Source: Lingula anatina
Lineage: Eukaryota; Brachiopoda; Lingulata; Lingulida; Lingulidae
Length of the DNA: 26,847 nt
NCBI RefSeq assembly: GCF_001039355.2
Contig: NW_019775391.1
Coordinates: 400,766 to 427,612, forward strand
Reading direction: 5' to 3'
This document shows, one piece after another, positions 1-9,784 of the stretch. A program made the translations under genes and the position numbers. Positions within the stretch are counted from its first letter, which is position 1; each line of letters starts with the position of its first letter. The notes under the pieces were generated by a model that worked only from the letters and a program-made list of their open reading frames with translations, was not told where the DNA came from and made no database searches.

Positions 1-94
1 GTTTCAAATATAAGTGACCGGCCTTTGTTTACAACACATGTCTCCGGGGAAATACTCGTCCCACTTGTGAAGCGCATCATGAAAGTGATCGTAG
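1..94 (+). CDS. Possible 3' end of a coding exon (partial, product unknown)
   Basis: Frame 1 is open across all 31 codons (reads VSNISDRPLFTTHVSGEILV, then PLVKRIMKVIV). Frames 2 and 3 both stop within the first 15 bases. The frame ends at a good splice donor, GTAG|GTGAGG, at 94|95, leaving one base for the next codon (phase 1). Base composition is clearly richer in GC than the AT-rich DNA that follows. The upstream part of the exon lies outside the window. I do not recognise the peptide. The minus strand also has an open frame here (containing DALHKWDEYFPGDMCCKQRP before a stop), so strand is not settled, although no acceptor was seen for the minus reading. An ATG at 79 (MKVIV) could instead be a start codon in a first exon. 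A 94-bp open frame can arise by chance. Confidence 0.27.
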
Positions 95-247
95 GTGAGG
101 GAAATATATAATTAAAAATTATAATTGTCGTCTTTTTTAATGTTAAGTAATGTTAGCACATACTGTAAACAGCAAAATAAGATTTCAGGAGGATAAAACA
201 TGCCTGAAACACATGTTAGGCGAAAATTGCGGCTTATCTTGCGTAAC

Positions 248-277
248 ACTTCCGGTAAAATGCAATACTTCCGGTAA
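248..277 (-). promoter_or_regulatory. Pair of ETS-type sites
   Basis: The sequence ACTTCCGGTAA occurs twice, at 248-258 and 267-277. On the minus strand each contains CCGGAAGT, the consensus for ETS/GABP factors. The spacing is 19 bp, roughly two helical turns. AAGATGG, part of a YY1-like motif, follows at 276-282. Paired ETS sites with a YY1-like motif are known from promoters of broadly expressed animal genes. Here this is motif evidence only, with no visible transcription start. Confidence 0.25.
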
Positions 278-346
278 GATGGACGTTTTGGCAGATGCCC
301 CTAACAATCCGACGATATCAAAGGTTTCCATTTGCTGTATTTTAAT

Positions 347-402
347 CAATTCGACCAAACTGACATTTCCATGAAATTAATTAATTAATCTTGGTCGAAT
401 TG
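347..402. repeat. Inverted repeat, 12-bp perfect arms
   Basis: CAATTCGACCAA at 347-358 is the exact reverse complement of TTGGTCGAATTG at 391-402. The 32-base loop includes TTAATTAATTAA-type sequence. It lies 17 bp before the left edge of duplication copy A and has no counterpart before copy B. Confidence 0.6.
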
Positions 403-2042
403 TTTGGCATATTACCGTATGTTCCTACTTGCAAGTTTTGTGTCATGTTTTCTTCTTTTTATTCCTTTTATGCAATTACAAGTTTCTTCTTCGCAATGAC
501 TGCCATATATTTTTATTAGATCGAATTCCTTTCTGTCACATGGTATCCCTACTGACTTCGCTTTCACCAATGAAAGTAGGTCATAATTTTGGGTTGTAAA
601 TGCATCTTTTAAATACTATTCTTACTGATTGAACTCCTAGTAATGAAAGTGGATTTATTGATTGTGCTAGATGTTTTTCCACTGGGTGGTGCGGTTGTAG
701 TGGTCATAAGTAATTTCACTGGAAAGATGTACATGTAATTTTTGCCAAAAAATGCTTCAGAATGAATTAATATGCCCTGCTTTTAGCTATCTTGGAGTTA
801 AGTCAATTTCCCCACGCTTTTTCCCAACCAGTTCATTCATATACTAGTATGCTAGTATCCTAGCCACATAACACATTCTCGACTATCGCTGTTGGAAAAA
901 AGTATATTACAATTGATACGAATTCATATCACAGTAAGATTTTCATTTCCTGTCAATACGGACTGGGCGTGTATTTCTTAGTGTGTTCTTGCAACAGGCG
1001 AGAACTAGAAAATGTTTTTGTTTTTACCTGAGAGCCATCACGAAGTTCCTAGGAGTTAGAATAGCAAAATATTACTATATGATGTTCTTTTAGTCATCCC
1101 AAAAAATTCACAGAGAAAGACCTCTTGTCATGTACTAGTACTGGGTACTTGCAAACCAACAAAGAGCACACAAAATGTAAAGTAACAGATATATCAGTTT
1201 ATGTCACAAATTATCAGGTATAATTGCACATACTGGTTTTATATAGTCTTAAGCTACGTGTTTGTGAAGAATAATTATGAGGTAAGAGTTATAGTAAATG
1301 CTTTAAGACGTGCATGTGCAACTTAAACCTAGGACACATATGCCCTGTCTGGGGTAGCATTATAAATTTTTTTGCCTTGACCAAATCACTACTTTTTCAT
1401 CACTTCATTCTCCAAATGGTTTAAATTTGACTAAAACAAGCCAGACTAACCCTATTTTGTTAAGCCAGTTAAGGTCAGATTTAGCACATGGCTAAATTAG
1501 TGAGTGTGCTACCTCAGCCTGTGATGTCCATATGATGCCTGTAAACTACCCGTATATGTCCCTTTTCGTCAGGTGTCCCTGTGGAGGCAGGCAGTGGTCA
1601 TACAAAATTGTACAAATTCACTGCCTGGTAGCCGTTACCATTTTGTCGAGCTGAAACTTTTGTCAAAATTTTAAAACTCTAAGCACGCAGGACTTAGCAG
1701 TGTCATAGATGTCATTGCATAATACCCGTACATATGGGCATTTTTGGTAGTCTCACGGTGATAGTGGGTGCTTAAAGGCTATGTTTCAATCAGCAAGGAA
1801 GCTTTGGAGAGGGTGTTCATAAGCTGGATTGAGATTGAAAGGGCTTTCAACCAACCAATGATTTTTTCCTGACCGGACCTCAGCACATTGTGGTGAAAAA
1901 TGGCATAGTGAAGATGTGATTTTTTCTTTGAAAAATAGCTCTTTGAATGGATGTGCTGCAAAAAAGTACTATGACAGAACACTTTTAATTGCTCGTTGAC
2001 ATTAGTCTGTCATTAGACATATTACTAACTTTTTATGTATTC

Positions 2043-2057
2043 TTTTTTTTTTTTTTT
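2043..2057. repeat. Poly-T run differing in length between copies A and B
   Basis: Fifteen T here against twelve at 8126-8137 in copy B. The change is a normal slippage difference. It happens to keep an overlapping chance frame open in both copies because it is a multiple of three. Confidence 0.8.
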
Positions 2058-2137
2058 AATTGCCAAATATATGGCGCAGCCATGTGCATCACGTACACTT
2101 TCACACAGCACCAGTTTTGCATTGTGTTTTATTTCAG

Positions 2138-2310
2138 GAGCAAGGAAACGGCCAAAGAAAACAGATAATGACCTTGGCATTCTGTCAATCATGGTCTCGT
2201 GCTTTGACATAGTTAGGTGGAAATTTGGTGAACATTTAGCATGCTTTATTGTTTTAAATTTTACTGTGTGTAGTTGTGTGTGTATCTGTTTTGTGTATTC
2301 TGTAATATAA
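2138..2310 (+). CDS. Possible exon inside duplication copy A (product unknown)
   Basis: A good acceptor (pyrimidine-rich TTGTGTTTTATTTCAG, ending at 2137) precedes GAGCAAGGAAACGGCC. Read in the phase left by the donor at 94|95 (phase 1), the segment begins GARKRPKKTDNDLGILSIMV and stays open to a TAA at 2308-2310. The first ~80 bases are richer in GC than the rest. The basic KRPKK stretch resembles a nuclear localisation signal. Candidate donors are weak (ATA|GTTAGG at 2213|2214 and TAG|GTGGAA at 2217|2218), so it could be a short internal exon, a terminal exon, or nothing. Copy B (8218-8390) has no change in 2138-2283 and one amino-acid change after it. Because the whole region is only about 1% diverged, this does not prove selection. 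I recognise no family. Confidence 0.22.
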
Positions 2311-2984
2311 AATAATTTTGAGCACAGTGGGAAATAATGCCCCGAAAAAATTGTGACTCATACCTAAGCTGATGTCAGAGCTTCTTTCAATTGCCAATGT
2401 TCTAAGTTCATTAGCTTTGACATGTTACCAAGTTTGACTAAACCTACCACAGAATTTATATTTTTAAATGATGAATTATCATTTTTTTAGCTGGAAAACT
2501 TAATTTTCCAAGTAGTGTAAAAATTTCAGTGCATGAACATGCTCATACAGTTTTCTCTTTGTGGGTTCATTAAAATAGTCCTGTTCACTGTTTTCATGAG
2601 TTTCTTTTTCTTTCAAGTCATACTTAAGTAGGGCAGTGACTTTTTAGTTGTTGTATAAAGTTACTGATTTAATGCTAGCAAGTGTTATTAAGTAACATGT
2701 TCCAAATTGGACAGCTGCCGATGATTAGAACCATGTACTAATATCACTGATCAAAACATCTGATGTAGGCCCAAGTAATATGGTCTTTTTTCATGTGTAG
2801 GCACTTTTTCACATTCCTTTCATCATATTTTATAATTTCGAAAATGTGTCCTTGTAGTCCTGTGCTTACTGACATCCTAGATTCATCCTGAATTCACTGG
2901 CATTGTTGGGGCATTGAGCCTTGTGAACCAAGCGATTAATTCCATTGGAGCTCTATCTCCCCAGTTTAAGTGTTTTCATCTCAA

Positions 2985-3028
2985 ATAGAAGAAGAATGAG
3001 AAGAGAGAGGGAGACAGAAAAAAAAAAC
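2985..3028. repeat. Polypurine-rich tract near the right edge of copy A
   Basis: A run dominated by A and G (AGAAGAAGAATGAGAAGAGA and onward to a poly-A stretch) with very few pyrimidines. It is repeated in copy B at about 9064-9107. It lies about 40 bp inside the right edge of the duplication. No retroelement features accompany it. Confidence 0.6.
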
Positions 3029-3124
3029 AACTTCCAGTTATTGACAGTTATATATTGAACCAAGAGTNGTTAAGCCCTTTTCTTCTTCTGAGAGGTGGGG
3101 TGGGGTATCCGTCCCTATCTGGAT

Positions 3125-3138
3125 GGGGGGGGGGGGGG
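3125..3138. repeat. Poly-G run (14 G)
   Basis: Fourteen G in a row within a G-rich patch (about 3093-3138). Such runs are prone to slippage and sequencing error. The patch lies between the N at 3068 and the first MITE-like element. Confidence 0.8.
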
Positions 3139-3166
3139 CTTGAATGTCCCCCTTTATAGAACTCTA

Positions 3167-3400
3167 AGGGTGCGTTCACAGGGAATTAGCCTATTAGCTA
3201 CTGCTCTAACTCCATGGGAACTCTTGCTGAATGCAATCAGATTAACAGACTAACAGTTGCTTCCTGGCATTGAGTAGATAATACAGAAAAGCTGGTGATA
3301 ATATGAGTATGTTGGAAACAAGAAGTGCGTTGATCCATGCGAGTCCCCATGGAGTTAATATGCTGTAGTTAGAACGATAGACTCCTTGTGAATACACCCT
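3167..3400 (+). mobile_element. MITE-like element, family 2, copy 1
   Basis: The ends are inverted: AGGGTGCGTTCACAGGGAA on the left, and on the right the reverse complement of AGGGTGTATTCACAAGG. The interior shares TTGCTGAATGCAATCAGA, ACAGAAAAGCTGGTGAT and TTGGAAACAAGAAG with the copy at 14097-14343, in the same orientation and order. The flanks (TA on the left, AA on the right) would fit a TA target site with one mutation, as made by Tc1/mariner-type transposases, but the superfamily is an inference. It has no coding capacity, so it is non-autonomous. Confidence 0.8.
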
Positions 3401-3803
3401 AAATGTACGTGCCTCTTCCCGGGTTCAATGACTTGAAAGCTGTATTCAGACTGACTTTAAACTTGAGTAATTATGGTTCTATGCCACACCACCAGACAAC
3501 CTCGTAACCCTTCAACGATTCAAAAGTCTCCCCGTCACGCTGCCCTCAAACAGGGAGACCCCATAACAACCATGCACCATAGACTGTGCAGTGAGACTTG
3601 TGCAAGAACCTAACACCCAAACTGGAGTTACTCTTTGAGACCAAATATTTCAGTTTACTTTGACCCAAGTTAAGGCTGAGAAGCAGGTAACCTCAAGGAA
3701 ACCTGTTTTAGAAAATTAAGAAAATGACTTTTTAGTTTAACTAAGGGCTACCCTATTTGGAGAGTGAAGTGTGCGTGGATTTATCCTTAATTGAAGATGG
3801 GCA
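3401..3803. other. Non-coding spacer between two MITE-like elements
   Basis: No gene seen. Positions 3480-3610 are unusually C-rich and contain a 7-bp stem (GTCTCCC ... GGGAGAC, about 3526-3560). The stretch has open frames too short to judge and no recognisable RNA gene. Confidence 0.4.
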
Positions 3804-3978
3804 TAACCTGTAGCCGGGGGTGGGGTGGTGGGGGGGGGGGGTCAAAAGAATCCTCCTTTTTGCTAGGAAGAGGTCCTCTCTGGGTAAAATTTTATCTCGG
3901 TACACGGAGGTTCCATTGTAAAGAGTCTACTTTTTCAGAAAAAAGAACCCCCCTCTTGTGATTTCCGGCTAGGGTCCT
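3804..3978 (+). mobile_element. MITE-like element, family 1, decayed copy
   Basis: Degenerate ends (left AACCTGTAGCCGGG, right CCGGCTAGGGTCCT) match the family ends AGGCCCGTAGCCAG / CTGGCTACGGGCCT seen at 20742-20909. The interior matches in the same order and orientation: CCTCCTTTTTGCTAGG, AGGTCCTCTCTGGGTAAAAT, TACACGGAGGTTCCATTGTA and CTTTTTCAGAAAAAAGAACC. It carries a G-rich run at about 3816-3841. Length is about 175 bp against 167-168 bp for the two better copies. Confidence 0.85.
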
Positions 3979-6533
3979 AGAAGCAGACCATTTTTTTAAA
4001 AATCTAATCATTCATCTTATGTAAAAGTAGACTAAAATTTTGACATAAAGTTTAGATCAACTTTACATGATTTTTTTCTTAAAGCCAAAAACACCTGCAA
4101 AGGGAGGAAGCTGCATTTGACAGGGATCCATGTGGGCGTGGGCAAGTGCTAATAATGTGGCTACTGGTCCATGAAGTCATTGGGGAAAAAAAATAAAAGA
4201 TGTCTTTTACCTAGTGGGGTTAGACTGAGCAGACTCAATGGTAGACTGAGTTAGGCTATGTGACTCTACTTGTTGCATTCTGTCTTGCACAGTGTATATT
4301 GAATGATGGTATATGCTGGCATGTACAGAAGTTTTGTGGCAAAGAAAAACTGAAGTATGAAATGGTATGACATACGGCATATGGGTCGTACTTGAATTAT
4401 AAATGTTCAGTGTCTGGGAAAACTACTGGTTTACATATATACACTGTTGTATTACTTAAACTTTGTATAAAAATCTAAATGATACAAAGATCAGTTATGT
4501 TTTAATTGAAGTTATTAAAGGCTTTAGCTGCTCTTTATGCTCAGGAAATTATGCAAATCTTTTATAGTTATTCATGTGAATTTTTTTGACCAATTTTGAT
4601 GTTCTCCATCTTTACCCTTCTTCAGATGCCACCTTCCCTTGAAAAGTCTCCAGGTTTTTATGTGTCTGTCTATTCTGATCACTGTCGTCACTGTCTCTGT
4701 TGTAGTCACTGTCTAACTCGTCTGTTATTCACCCTATAACTGCCAAACCACATTTATGTATTACTTAAAAGTTACTGATTAGCTTTGTTTGGTGAAAAGA
4801 CAGGTTCCTGTGGAAAATCATCATGATTCGGTTATTTTTACAAAAGTTACTGTCAACTGGAATGTGCGTGTTGAGGTTAGAGTGCAGTAATAGGAATGGC
4901 TTTTTGCAAGCTATAATTGCTGTTTAGTTTCAGGTAGAGTCTAAAAACAGCCCCAAAGATCAAGATTTGGTGGGCGGAAACTTAAAATGCAAATCATAAT
5001 GTATAAATATAGAGAGATTAAGTGAGCTATGTGACTATATATTATTATTATTCCACTGACTAGTAAAAAAGTGTGCTAGATTTTACAGTTTTAGATGACT
5101 AACACTTTTATTCCATTAAAGCTCACATCCCTCTATCTTGGGGCTAGTTGAGAAGTGTATCAGATTAAAAGGGGGGAGGGGAGCTGATGTAGAGGTAATT
5201 TTAGTGTATAAAGGTTTACCAAGGCATATGATTTGAAACATAGAAAGTGAAGATTGGATAGGCACAGTGCTTTTAAAAATCCTTATTTTGGTACTGCTCG
5301 TTACAAAATTACACCTTATGGCACCATTTGTAATAAAATTGAAATAAAAGGTAACTGTGAGACAGTCATAGTTACACAGTCACAGTCCTGTAGCCCACAG
5401 GGGAGGTCTTTTCCTGACAAAATGGGCTTATTTTCCTCCCCAAGCCTGAGGGCCTTTTACCTTCCAACTTACAGAGGCACAGATCTCCTGCTTATTTGTC
5501 TATCAATTTATAAGTCGGTGCTGATAGTATTGTGGGAGTGCTAATGTATTTATTGTCAAAATACATTGATGTATTGATTTCCACTACATTTTGAAATTGG
5601 AAAGCAGTATGGTCTTAAGGTCTTTTTAATTTCGATGTATGTAAAAATTGGCATGTGAGAAATATTTTTATGTTGAGACCATAACTCGTCCTGAAAATGT
5701 GTTTCATATGTATATGTGAGTATATATTTTGACAATGAAACACTGAAAAACAAAAACAACAGTGGAAAAAAAAATCAGATGTTCACACCTGCAGGATAGT
5801 TATTTTATACACCTGTATTGCATTGTTAAGATTCCAGGAACAAACATTACTAATTTTTTGGTATTTTTGTTTTTCTTTCTCCCCCAGAAATGCTTGTTTT
5901 AATTCATTACAGATTACTAATATATGGTAAAATTGAACAGTTCAACTTGTATGAGGGTTGTTAACAGTTCTGTGTATCTTTTTATGTATGAGACATTCAC
6001 CTGTTTTACACAAATAGCTGTTATTTTTAACAATAAGTACGAATACATTGTTTCACTTGCTGCAAGCTGATTTAGCAGTTGTCTTAAGATTTGTGTTTTG
6101 TATTTTATAAGAGTTTCTAAAGTTTCCTGTATTAAGAAAGGTTAAGTAAGATCATTTTATTCAAAGTTTGTACTAATGCCATTTATCTCTTAAAGGGGCA
6201 TATGAACTGAGGAAAAGTGTTAAATATTGTTGTTGAGATGGTGTCTGAAATAGTTTATGTTAATCATCGCTATGTGATGTAAAAATTATGTGTCAAAAAA
6301 CAATTGCAACATATAGTTTCTTGTCCGTTTTATGTGTTCAGTCTTACACCCGCATTCAACACATTTTATTACTACTACTTCTACTACTACTACTACTGCT
6401 ACACCGTAACACGAACTACCAAATTAAACCAATGTGACCATTGCAACATTTGATAGCACCTCGGCGCAAGGTAAGCCTCACAACATTTTACGTCACATTT
6501 ACATCATTGACATAGGCCACTGCCCTCTCTATT
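3979..6533. other. AT-rich non-coding spacer before duplication copy B
   Basis: No exon with a convincing frame was found. Open frames at 5254-5544 (96 codons, plus) and 5556-5759 (67 codons, minus) have no recognisable motifs and ordinary AT-rich composition. An AAG|GTAAGC donor-like site lies at 6470|6471, but no open frame connects it to the acceptor-like GTGTTCAG near 6342. Confidence 0.5.
6369..6402. repeat. (TAC)n trinucleotide repeat
   Basis: About eleven TAC/CTA triplets with interruptions (one TTC, one TGC). All three plus-strand frames that could run across it from the acceptor-like site near 6342 meet stops by 6470. Confidence 0.85.
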
Positions 6534-9146
6534 ATGTTCCTACTTTCAAGTTTTGTGTCATGTTCTCTTCTTTTTATTCCTTTTATGAAGTTACAAGTTT
6601 CTTCTCTACAATGGCTGCCATTTTTTTATTAGAGCAAATCCCTTGCAGTCACATGGTACCCCTACTCACTTCGCTTTCACATATGGAAGTATGGGTTGTA
6701 AATGTATCTTTTAAATACTATTGTTACTGATTGAACTCCTATTTAGTAATGAAAGTGGGTTTACTGATTGTGCTAGATGTTTTTCCACTGGGTGGTATGG
6801 TTGCAGTGGTCATAAGTAGTTTTACTGAAAAAATGTACATGTAACTTTTGCCAAAAAAACACTTCAGAATGAATTAATGTGCCCTGCTTTTAGCTATCTT
6901 GGAGTTAAGTCAATTTCCCCACGCTTTTTCCCAACCAGTTCATTCATATATGCTAGTATCCTAGCCACATAACACATTCTTGACTATCGCTGTTGGAAAA
7001 AAGTATATTACAATTGATACGGATTCATATCACAGTAAGATTTTCATTTCCTGTCAATACGGACTGGGCGTGTATTTCTTAGTGTGTTCTTGCAACAGGC
7101 AAGAACTAGAAAATGTTTTTGTTTTTACCTGAGAGCCATCACGAAGTTCCTAGGAGTCAGAATGATATTCTTTTAGTCATCCCAAAAAATTCACAGAGAA
7201 AGCCCTCTTGTCACGTACTAGTACTTGGTGCTTGCAAACCAAGAAAGAGCACACAAAATGTAAAGTAACAGATATATCAGTTTATGTCACAAATTATCAG
7301 GTATAATTGCACATACTGGTTTTATATAGTCTTAAGCTACGTGTTTGTGAAGACTAATTTTGAGGTAAGAGTTATAGTAAATGCTTCAAGACGTGCATGT
7401 GCAACTTAAACCTAGGACACATATGCCCTGTCTGGGGTAGCATTATAAGTTTTTTCGCCTTGGCCAAATCACTACTTTTTCATCACTTCATTCTCCAAAT
7501 GGATTAAATTTGACTAAAACAAGCCAGACTAACCCTATTTTGTTAAGCCAGTTAAGGTCAGATTTAGCACATGGCTAAATTAGCGAGTGTGCCTCCTCAG
7601 CCTGTGATGTCCATATGATGCCTGTAAACTACCCGTATATGTCCCTTTTCGTCAGGTGTCCCTGTGGAGGCAGGCAGTGGTCATACAAAATCGTACAAAT
7701 TCACTGCCTGGTAGCCGTTACCATTTTGTCGAGCTGAAACTTTTGTCAAAATTTTAAAACTCCAAGCACGCAGGACTTAGCAGTGTCATAGATGTCATTG
7801 CATAATAACCGTACATATGGGCATTTTTGGTAGTCTCACGGTGATAGTGGGTGCTTAAAGGCTATGTTTCAATCAGCAAGGAAGCTTTGGAGTGGGTGTT
7901 CATAAGCTGGACTGAGATTGAAAGGGCTTTCAACCAACCAATGATTTTTTCCTGACCTAACCTCAGCACATTGTGGCGAAAAATGGCATAGTGAAGATGT
8001 GATTTTTTCTTTGAAAAATAGCTCTTTGAATGGATGTGCTGCAAAAAAGTACTATGACAGAACACTTTTAATTGCGCGTTGACTTTAGTCTGTCATTAGA
8101 CATATTACCAACATTTTATGTATTCTTTTTTTTTTTTAATTGCCAAATATATGGCGCAGCCATGTGCATCACGTATACTTTCACACAGCACCAGTTTTGC
8201 ATTGTGTTTTATTTCAGGAGCAAGGAAACGGCCAAAGAAAACAGATAATGACCTTGGCATTCTGTCAATCATGGTCTCGTGCTTTGACATAGTTAGGTGG
8301 AAATTTGGTGAACATTTAGCATGCTTTATTGTTTTAAATTTTACTGTGTGTAGTTGTGTGTGTACCTGTTTTGTGTATTCTGTAATATAAAATAATTTTG
8401 AGCACAGTGGGAAATAATCCCCCGAAAAAATTGTGACTCATACCTAAGCTGATGTCAGAGCTTCTTTCAATTGCCAATGTTCTAAGTTCATTAGCTTTAA
8501 CATGTTACCAAGTTTGACTAAACCTACCACAGAATTAATATTTTTAAATGATGAATTATCATTTTTTTAGCTGGAAAACTTAATTTTCCAAGTAGTGTAA
8601 AAATTTCAGTGCATGAACATGCTCATACAGTTTTCTCTTTGTGGGTTCATTAAAATAGTCCTGTTCACTGTTTTCATGAGTTTCTTTTTCTTTCAAGTCA
8701 TACTTAAGTAGGGCAGTGACTTTTTAGTTGTTGTATAAAGTTACTGATTTAATGCAAGCAAGTGTTATTAAGTAACATGTTCCAAATTGGACAGCTGCCG
8801 ATGATTAGAACCATGTACTAATATCACTGATCAAAACATCTGATGTAGGCCCAAGTAATATGTTTTTTTTCATGTGTAGGCACTTTTTCACATTCCTTTC
8901 ATCATATTTTATAATTTCGAAAATGTGTCCTTGTAGTCCTGTGCTTACTGACACCCTAGATTCATCCTGAATTCACTGGCATTGTTGGGGCATTGAGCTT
9001 TGTGAACCAAGCGATTAATTCCATTGAAGCTCTATCTCCCCAGTTTAAGTGTTTTCATCTCAAATAGAAGAAGAATGAGAAGAGAGAGGGAGACAGAAAA
9101 AAAAAACAACTTCCAGTTATTGACAGTTATATATTGAACCAAGGGT
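6534..9146 (+). repeat. Large direct duplication, copy B (about 2.61 kb)
   Basis: Second copy of 419-3067, in the same orientation, separated from it by about 3.47 kb. Its left ~340 bp is much more diverged (about 10%) than the rest, which drops to 1-4% and then about 1% in the right half. The change in divergence falls near 6870. Copy B ends at CAAGGGT (9146), after which the sequence differs from that beyond copy A. Confidence 0.95.
8218..8390 (+). CDS. Possible exon inside duplication copy B (product unknown)
   Basis: Same acceptor (TTTATTTCAG ending at 8217) and same open segment as 2138-2310, with one difference late in the frame (Thr for Ile in the Cys-rich tail). If real, A and B would be tandem alternative exons. 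If the duplication is an assembly artefact, there is only one exon. The tail (C-S-C-V-C-T-C-F) comes from a TG-rich stretch and looks like non-coding DNA, so a real exon would most likely end before about 8300. Confidence 0.2.
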
Positions 9147-9483
9147 CCCCCAATGTGGAAGCCTTGTGTAATATGTCAGTAAGACATGCATGAACTTTGG
9201 GTGAAGTTTGGTACAATCACTAAGAGCTGCATCAGTGATTACACAATGCTTTACGCTCCAGATGTCACATTGTAGAAGAACCTTTACTGTGCTAGAATTA
9301 CAGGCTTAGGGGACCAGAGCTTTGTCCTCCATAAAGAGAAAAAACATTGCAAAAAACACGTCCCTGTTATACAGTCAATCTCCTATAATAGGAGGTACTA
9401 TTAATCATTTTTTGAAAAGCGGGCTTGTGCATGGGACCTTTTATTGAAACGTTACACACAAGGGTTGTTGAGGAAGAAAAGCT
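9147..9483. other. Non-coding stretch after copy B
   Basis: Unique sequence with no open frame of note. It holds a small imperfect palindrome CTCCTATAATAGGAG at about 9391-9405. Nothing else is visible. Confidence 0.4.
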
Positions 9484-9716
9484 CTAACCAAGCATTTCAT
9501 CTTGAAAGTCTAGATTTTTGGGCATTGGATGGAATCCAAAGTTGCACTTTGAAGAAGAGTTGAAATTGTGACCCATTAGAGAAAACAATGGAGGAGAAGC
9601 GGGCGGTTTGACTGAAGTTGGGAACCAAACTAGGTTGGTTGGATTTCGCCAAGTGCAAGTAGCAAGGACTCCAAGCTGGGGAAGGTGAACCTCCATGTCG
9701 GAGAGATCAGGGTAGG
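9484..9716. promoter_or_regulatory. Possible regulatory block (moderate GC, SOX-like site)
   Basis: This block lacks the homopolymers and AT runs of its neighbours. It contains CCATTAGAGAAAACAATGG at 9576-9594, an imperfect palindrome holding the SOX core AACAATGG. A 102-codon minus-strand frame covers the block, but its N-terminal part is encoded by the adjacent CATA/CACG repeat and nothing in it is recognisable. It could equally be plain intronic sequence. Confidence 0.15.
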
Positions 9717-9723
9717 TAAAGCA

Positions 9724-9784
9724 ATACATACATACATACATACATATACACTTACATGTACACATGCACGCACATGCACGCACG
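9724..9784. repeat. (CATA)n and ATGCACGC microsatellite
   Basis: About six ATAC/CATA units at 9724-9747 are followed by TACATGTACACATG and two ATGCACGCAC units (to 9784). The cysteine-rich chance peptides on the minus strand in this area come from this repeat. Confidence 0.9.

Larger units (their letters stand above)
95..418. other. Non-coding stretch between possible exon and duplication copy A
   Basis: If the donor at 94|95 is real, this is the start of an intron. It is AT-rich apart from a short CG-containing patch at about 225-300 with two ETS-type motifs. It ends in a 12-bp hairpin next to the duplicated segment. An open frame at 150-374 (74 codons) has no recognisable similarity and is not called. 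Confidence 0.5.
419..3067 (+). repeat. Large direct duplication, copy A (about 2.65 kb)
   Basis: This segment aligns in the same orientation with 6534-9146 from ATGTTCCTACTT to CAAGAGT/CAAGGGT. The coordinate offset drifts from 6115 at the left edge to 6079 at the right because copy B lacks short stretches: 8 bp near 583-590, 6 bp near 840, about 18 bp near 1065, and 3 T in the run at 2043-2057. By eye there are about 35-40 substitutions in the first 340 bp but only 4 in 2138-2520. Flanks on both sides are unrelated to those of copy B. The single N of the window (3068) is the first base after this copy. No transposase, reverse transcriptase, terminal inverted repeat or LTR structure was seen, so it looks like a segmental duplication or an assembly duplication rather than a mobile element. 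Confidence 0.95.

Noticed and set aside
1779-1982. Minus-strand 67-codon frame conserved between the copies (also 7862-8065)
   Set aside because: It is preserved only because the DNA is duplicated. The substitutions between copies that I could place all change the amino acid (L/H, I/V, S/L, H/R), which argues against coding selection.
2025-2210. Minus-strand 61-codon frame conserved between the copies (also 8105-8290)
   Set aside because: It overlaps the plus-strand exon candidate in a highly conserved part of the duplication and ends in poly-Lys from the T run. It has no start context or recognisable content.
419-3067. LTR or other autonomous transposon as the source of the 2.6-kb duplication
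   Set aside because: No terminal repeats, no reverse transcriptase, integrase or transposase motifs, and only two copies in the window. The polypurine tract near the right edge is not enough.
6193-6210. CTTAAAGGGGCATATGAAC resembling an inverted-repeat element end
   Set aside because: No matching right end found, so a single terminus cannot be called.
6342-6470. Coding exon between the acceptor-like GTGTTCAG and the GTAAGC donor
   Set aside because: All three frames contain stops before the donor.
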